Under the pieces are notes generated by a model that was not told the DNA's origin, ran no database searches, and was given only the letters and a program-made list of their open reading frames with translations. Source: CAYLNM01 sp964385045 (GTDB taxonomy: Bacteria > Planctomycetota > Phycisphaerae > Phycisphaerales > SM1A02). From it: a stretch of DNA of 14,488 nucleotides. The stretch is taken from positions 1-14,488 of the forward strand of contig CAYLNM010000119.1 of assembly GCA_964385045.1 (NCBI GenBank). Direction: 5' to 3'. How positions within the stretch are numbered: the first letter of the stretch is position 1; each line of letters opens with the position of its first letter. Positions 11,801-14,488 of this stretch are shown piece after piece. The position numbers and the translations under genes are program-made.

Positions 11801-14488
11801 CGCAGCCCATCGAGACGCCGCACCGCCGCCTCATGGCCTCGGCGGGCAGCGGCAAGACCTACCGCCTGGTCCTCCGGGCGATCGAGCTGCTGCACGCGGG
11901 CGAGCCGGTGGACGCGATCGTCGCGAGCACCTTCACGCGGGCGGCGGCGGGGGAGATCCGCGACCGCATCCTCGGCCGGCTCTGCGAGGCCGCCGCCTCG
12001 GACCGGGGAGCGGCCCGGCTCCACGAGGATCTCGTGCGGCACCGCACGCTGCCGTGGGGCTCGCCGCGGCGCATCGACCGAGCCCGATCGCTCGAGCTGC
12101 TGGCCGCGGCCGCGCGCGAGATCCATCGGCTGCAGGTCCGCACGCTCGACGGGCTCTTCGCCGCCATCGTGCAGGCGTTCCCGGCCGAGCTGGGCGTCGC
12201 CCCCGGCGCCCGCATCCTCGACGAGGCCGGCGAGCTGCGGCTCCGGGGCGAGGCGGTGGAGGCGCTGCTGGCCGACGAGGCCCGAGCCGGCGAGGTCGTG
12301 CGGCTGCTGCGGACCCTGACGCAGGGCGAGGCCGACAGCGGCGTCGATCGGCTGATCGACGCGACCGTCGCCGGGGCGTGGGGCGTCTGGCGGGAGTCGG
12401 CGGGCCCCGACGCGTGGCGGCGCCCGGACGTCCCGGGCGGCCCCGACGACGCGGCGGTGGACGAGGCGGTGGCCGAGCTCGAGCGGATCGGCCGGGGCGA
12501 CGCCTACGCGACCACGCTGTGGCGGGACTGGATCGCCGCCCTGCCGGGGCGGGTGGCCGCGGGGGAGTGGACGGAGCTGACCCGCAAGGGTCCGGTCAAG
12601 AACCTGATCGCGGGCACGGGGAAGTACGGCCACCGAGACTTCGGCGACGACGTCCTCGGCCCCCTCGGCGTCCTGCGGGACCGGGCCCGGGCGGAATTGC
12701 TCCGGATGCACGCCGAGCGCACGTGGGCGACGGCCGAGCTGTGCGCGCGGTACGGGGCGCACCACGCCGAGCTGAAGCGCACGCAGGGACGGCTGGCCTT
12801 CGACGATCTCGCGCAGCTGCTCTCGGGCGGGGTTCCCGCGGACCTCGACCGGGTGGCGTGGCGGCTCGACGGACGGATCCACCACCTGCTGCTCGACGAG
12901 TTCCAGGACACCAGCACCGGTCAGTGGCGGGTGCTCGAGCCGATGGCGGGGCGGCTGGTCGAGGACGCCTCGGGGCAGGAGCGCCGCAGCCTGTTCGTGG
13001 TCGGCGACGTGAAGCAGTCGATCTACGCGTGGCGGAGCGGGCGGCCGGAGATCCTCGAGGGGCTGCGCACGCGGCTGCTGCCGGGAGCGGAGGACTTCAT
13101 CGCGGACGAGCCGCTCGCGTGCAGCTGGCGGTCGTCGCCGGTGGTGCTGGAGGCGGTCAACCGGATCTTCGGCGACCTGCCGCGCAACCCCGCCCTCGCG
13201 GACGACGAGGAGTGCCGGGGGGCGGCCGTCCGGTGGCACGACGGCTGGCGGGCGCACGAGGCGGCCGAGCGCGACGGTCCGCCGCTGCCCGGGGTGGTCG
13301 AGCTGCGCACCGGACGCGACCGGCCCGACGTGGACTCCCGGTCGGCGCGATCGGCGCACGAGCGGGAGGCGCTCGCGGCCGCGACCCGGCGGGCGATCGA
13401 CTGGCACCGGGCGATGCCGACGGCGTCGATCGGCGTCCTCGTCCGCCGGCGGGACGCGGCGGCGCGGATCCTCGAGTCCCTCAAGCGGGCGGATCCGCCG
13501 GTCGATGCGATCGGGCCCGGCGGCCGGCCGCTGGTCGACGAGCCCGCCGTCACCGCGGTGCTGTCGCTGCTGCACCTCGCGGACCATCCGGGGGACCTCG
13601 CCGCCGCGTTCCACGTGGCCGAGAGCCCGCTGGGGGCCGTCGTCGGCCTCGACGCGGCCGCGATGCGCGATCGCGAGCGCCGGCGACGGGCGGCGACGGA
13701 GGCCTCGGCCCGGGTGCGGGATCGCATCGGCCGCGACGGCCTCGCGGGGACGATCGGCGAGCTCGCCCGGCGGCTCGCCCCGCACTGCGACGCATCGCAG
13801 CTCGGCCGCGTGCGGCATCTGCTCGAGATCGCGGCCGAGCGGGAGGCCGAGCTCGGCCCCCGGCCGTCCGAGCTCGTCGCGATCGCCCGCTCGCTGCGAG
13901 CGCCGGAGGCGGGGGCGGGCACCGTCTCCGTGATGACGTTCCACGCGAGCAAGGGCCTCGAGTTCGACCTCGTGGTCGCCACCGACCTCGCGGGCATGCT
14001 GCACGGCCGCGACACGTTCCTCGTGGACCGCGATCCGGCCGACGGGGCGGTCCGGCGGGTGAGCACCTGGGTCTCGCAGGACGATCGGTGGGTCCTCGAG
14101 CCGGAGGAGCAGGAGGCCTACGTGCGCGTCGGGACGGCGGCCGCCCGCGAGAGCCTGTGCATGCTCTACGTCGCGGCCACCCGTGCGCGGCACGGGCTGT
14201 CGCTGGTGGTGCCGGCGCCGTTCGTCGGCAAGAACGGCGAGACGTTCCCCGCCGGACGCCTGCACGGGGTGCTCCGCGGCGGCCTGCTTGCGGCGGACGC
14301 GGTGCCGGATCCGGACGCGGTCGCGTGGTCGAGCGGGGACGAGGACGCCGTCGCCCGGTTCATCGCCGAGCGGGACGCGGCCGCGGCCGACGCGTCCCCG
14401 CCGGCGGCGGACGATGCCGCGGGCGGGCCGGCGGCCGGGGCGGCCGGGCCGGCAGCCGGGGCAGCGGGCGGGCCGGCCGGCCGCGGTG
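11797..14488 (+). CDS. addA: AddA-like UvrD/Rep-family helicase, 3' end outside window
   Basis: 897 codons seen with no stop. SF1A helicase motifs in order: I, ASAGSGKT (14-21, Lys20); Ia, ASTFTRAAAGEI; FDDL (about 337); II, DEFQDTS (367-373); III, GDVKQSIYAWR (403-413); V, TFHASKGLEFD (714-724); VI, YVAATRAR (791-798). Motif III with KQSIY and the AxxRI/EI after motif Ia place it with AddA/RecB rather than UvrD. It should be the 3'-5' translocating motor subunit of the resection enzyme. ATG overlaps the addB stop and has GGGGAG (11783-11788) upstream. After motif VI about 100 residues end in an Ala/Gly/Pro linker with a repeat at the window edge. A C-terminal nuclease domain, usual in AddA, would lie beyond the edge, so whether it is present cannot be told. 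Confidence 0.88.
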   Translation, partial: MTQPIETPHRRLMASAGSGKTYRLVLRAIELLHAGEPVDAIVASTFTRAAAGEIRDRILGRLCEAAASDRGAARLHEDLVRHRTLPWGSPRRIDRARSLELLAAAAREIHRLQVRTLDGLFAAIVQAFPAELGVAPGARILDEAGELRLRGEAVEALLADEARAGEVVRLLRTLTQGEADSGVDRLIDATVAGAWGVWRESAGPDAWRRPDVPGGPDDAAVDEAVAELERIGRGDAYATTLWRDWIAALPGRVAAGEWTELTRKGPVKNLIAGTGKYGHRDFGDDVLGPLGVLRDRARAELLRMHAERTWATAELCARYGAHHAELKRTQGRLAFDDLAQLLSGGVPADLDRVAWRLDGRIHHLLLDEFQDTSTGQWRVLEPMAGRLVEDASGQERRSLFVVGDVKQSIYAWRSGRPEILEGLRTRLLPGAEDFIADEPLACSWRSSPVVLEAVNRIFGDLPRNPALADDEECRGAAVRWHDGWRAHEAAERDGPPLPGVVELRTGRDRPDVDSRSARSAHEREALAAATRRAIDWHRAMPTASIGVLVRRRDAAARILESLKRADPPVDAIGPGGRPLVDEPAVTAVLSLLHLADHPGDLAAAFHVAESPLGAVVGLDAAAMRDRERRRRAATEASARVRDRIGRDGLAGTIGELARRLAPHCDASQLGRVRHLLEIAAEREAELGPRPSELVAIARSLRAPEAGAGTVSVMTFHASKGLEFDLVVATDLAGMLHGRDTFLVDRDPADGAVRRVSTWVSQDDRWVLEPEEQEAYVRVGTAAARESLCMLYVAATRARHGLSLVVPAPFVGKNGETFPAGRLHGVLRGGLLAADAVPDPDAVAWSSGDEDAVARFIAERDAAAADASPPAADDAAGGPAAGAAGPAAGAAGGPAGRG
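14428..14469 (+). repeat. Imperfect 21-bp tandem repeat coding PAAGAAG
   Basis: Two consecutive units encode PAAGAAG (residues 878-884 and 885-891 of the AddA-like protein), with synonymous changes between them. They sit in a longer Ala/Gly/Pro/Asp stretch from about residue 860 to the window edge, which is probably a flexible linker between the helicase core and a downstream domain. Confidence 0.55.

Noticed and set aside
11680..14265. 861-codon minus-strand frame opposite the addA-like gene
   Set aside because: Antisense to a gene with all SF1 helicase motifs; His/Arg/Pro-rich composition.

Overview
The window is extremely GC-rich (third codon positions are almost always G or C) and every gene is bacterial. 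The gene content fits a planctomycete, perhaps of the Phycisphaerae type: a solitary F1-ATPase beta gene, a small dehydratase/long-ACP cluster, and a FKBP/PepSY lipoprotein-like membrane gene next to an unknown anchored protein. This taxonomic guess is inference from style and gene content; no marker RNA is present.

Left part (1-3285) is all minus strand. Read in the direction of transcription it holds a FabZ-like dehydratase (3285-2848), an unusually long acyl carrier protein (2741-2316), a second FabZ-like dehydratase (2235-1684), an AhpD/carboxymuconolactone-decarboxylase-like peroxidase-type protein (1580-1053) and phosphopantetheine adenylyltransferase coaD (711-157). CoaD makes dephospho-CoA, the precursor of the CoA from which the phosphopantetheine arm of an ACP is taken, so ACP, two dehydratases and coaD may be metabolically linked. 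A good sigma70-type promoter lies immediately before the first dehydratase and implies a leaderless mRNA.

Middle part (3286-8219) is plus strand: atpD (ATP synthase beta, alone, with its own hairpin terminator), a stand-alone MOSC protein, then a two-gene unit made of a membrane-anchored PepSY + double-FKBP protein and an unknown membrane-anchored protein.

The 569-base gap 8220-8788 is the most interesting part. On the minus strand it has a promoter-like element with an upstream T-tract, about 210 bases full of perfect complementary segments (including a pseudoknot-type arrangement), and a textbook Rho-independent terminator with a U-rich tail. I read this as a structured small RNA that I cannot assign to a known class.

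Right part (8789-14488) is plus strand: addB-like nuclease/inactive-helicase subunit and, with an ATGA overlap, addA-like UvrD-family helicase, which runs off the end of the window. Together they should form the AddAB-type double-strand-break resection enzyme. The AddA-like gene has no stop inside the window.

No tRNA, rRNA, CRISPR array, transposon or integrase was seen.
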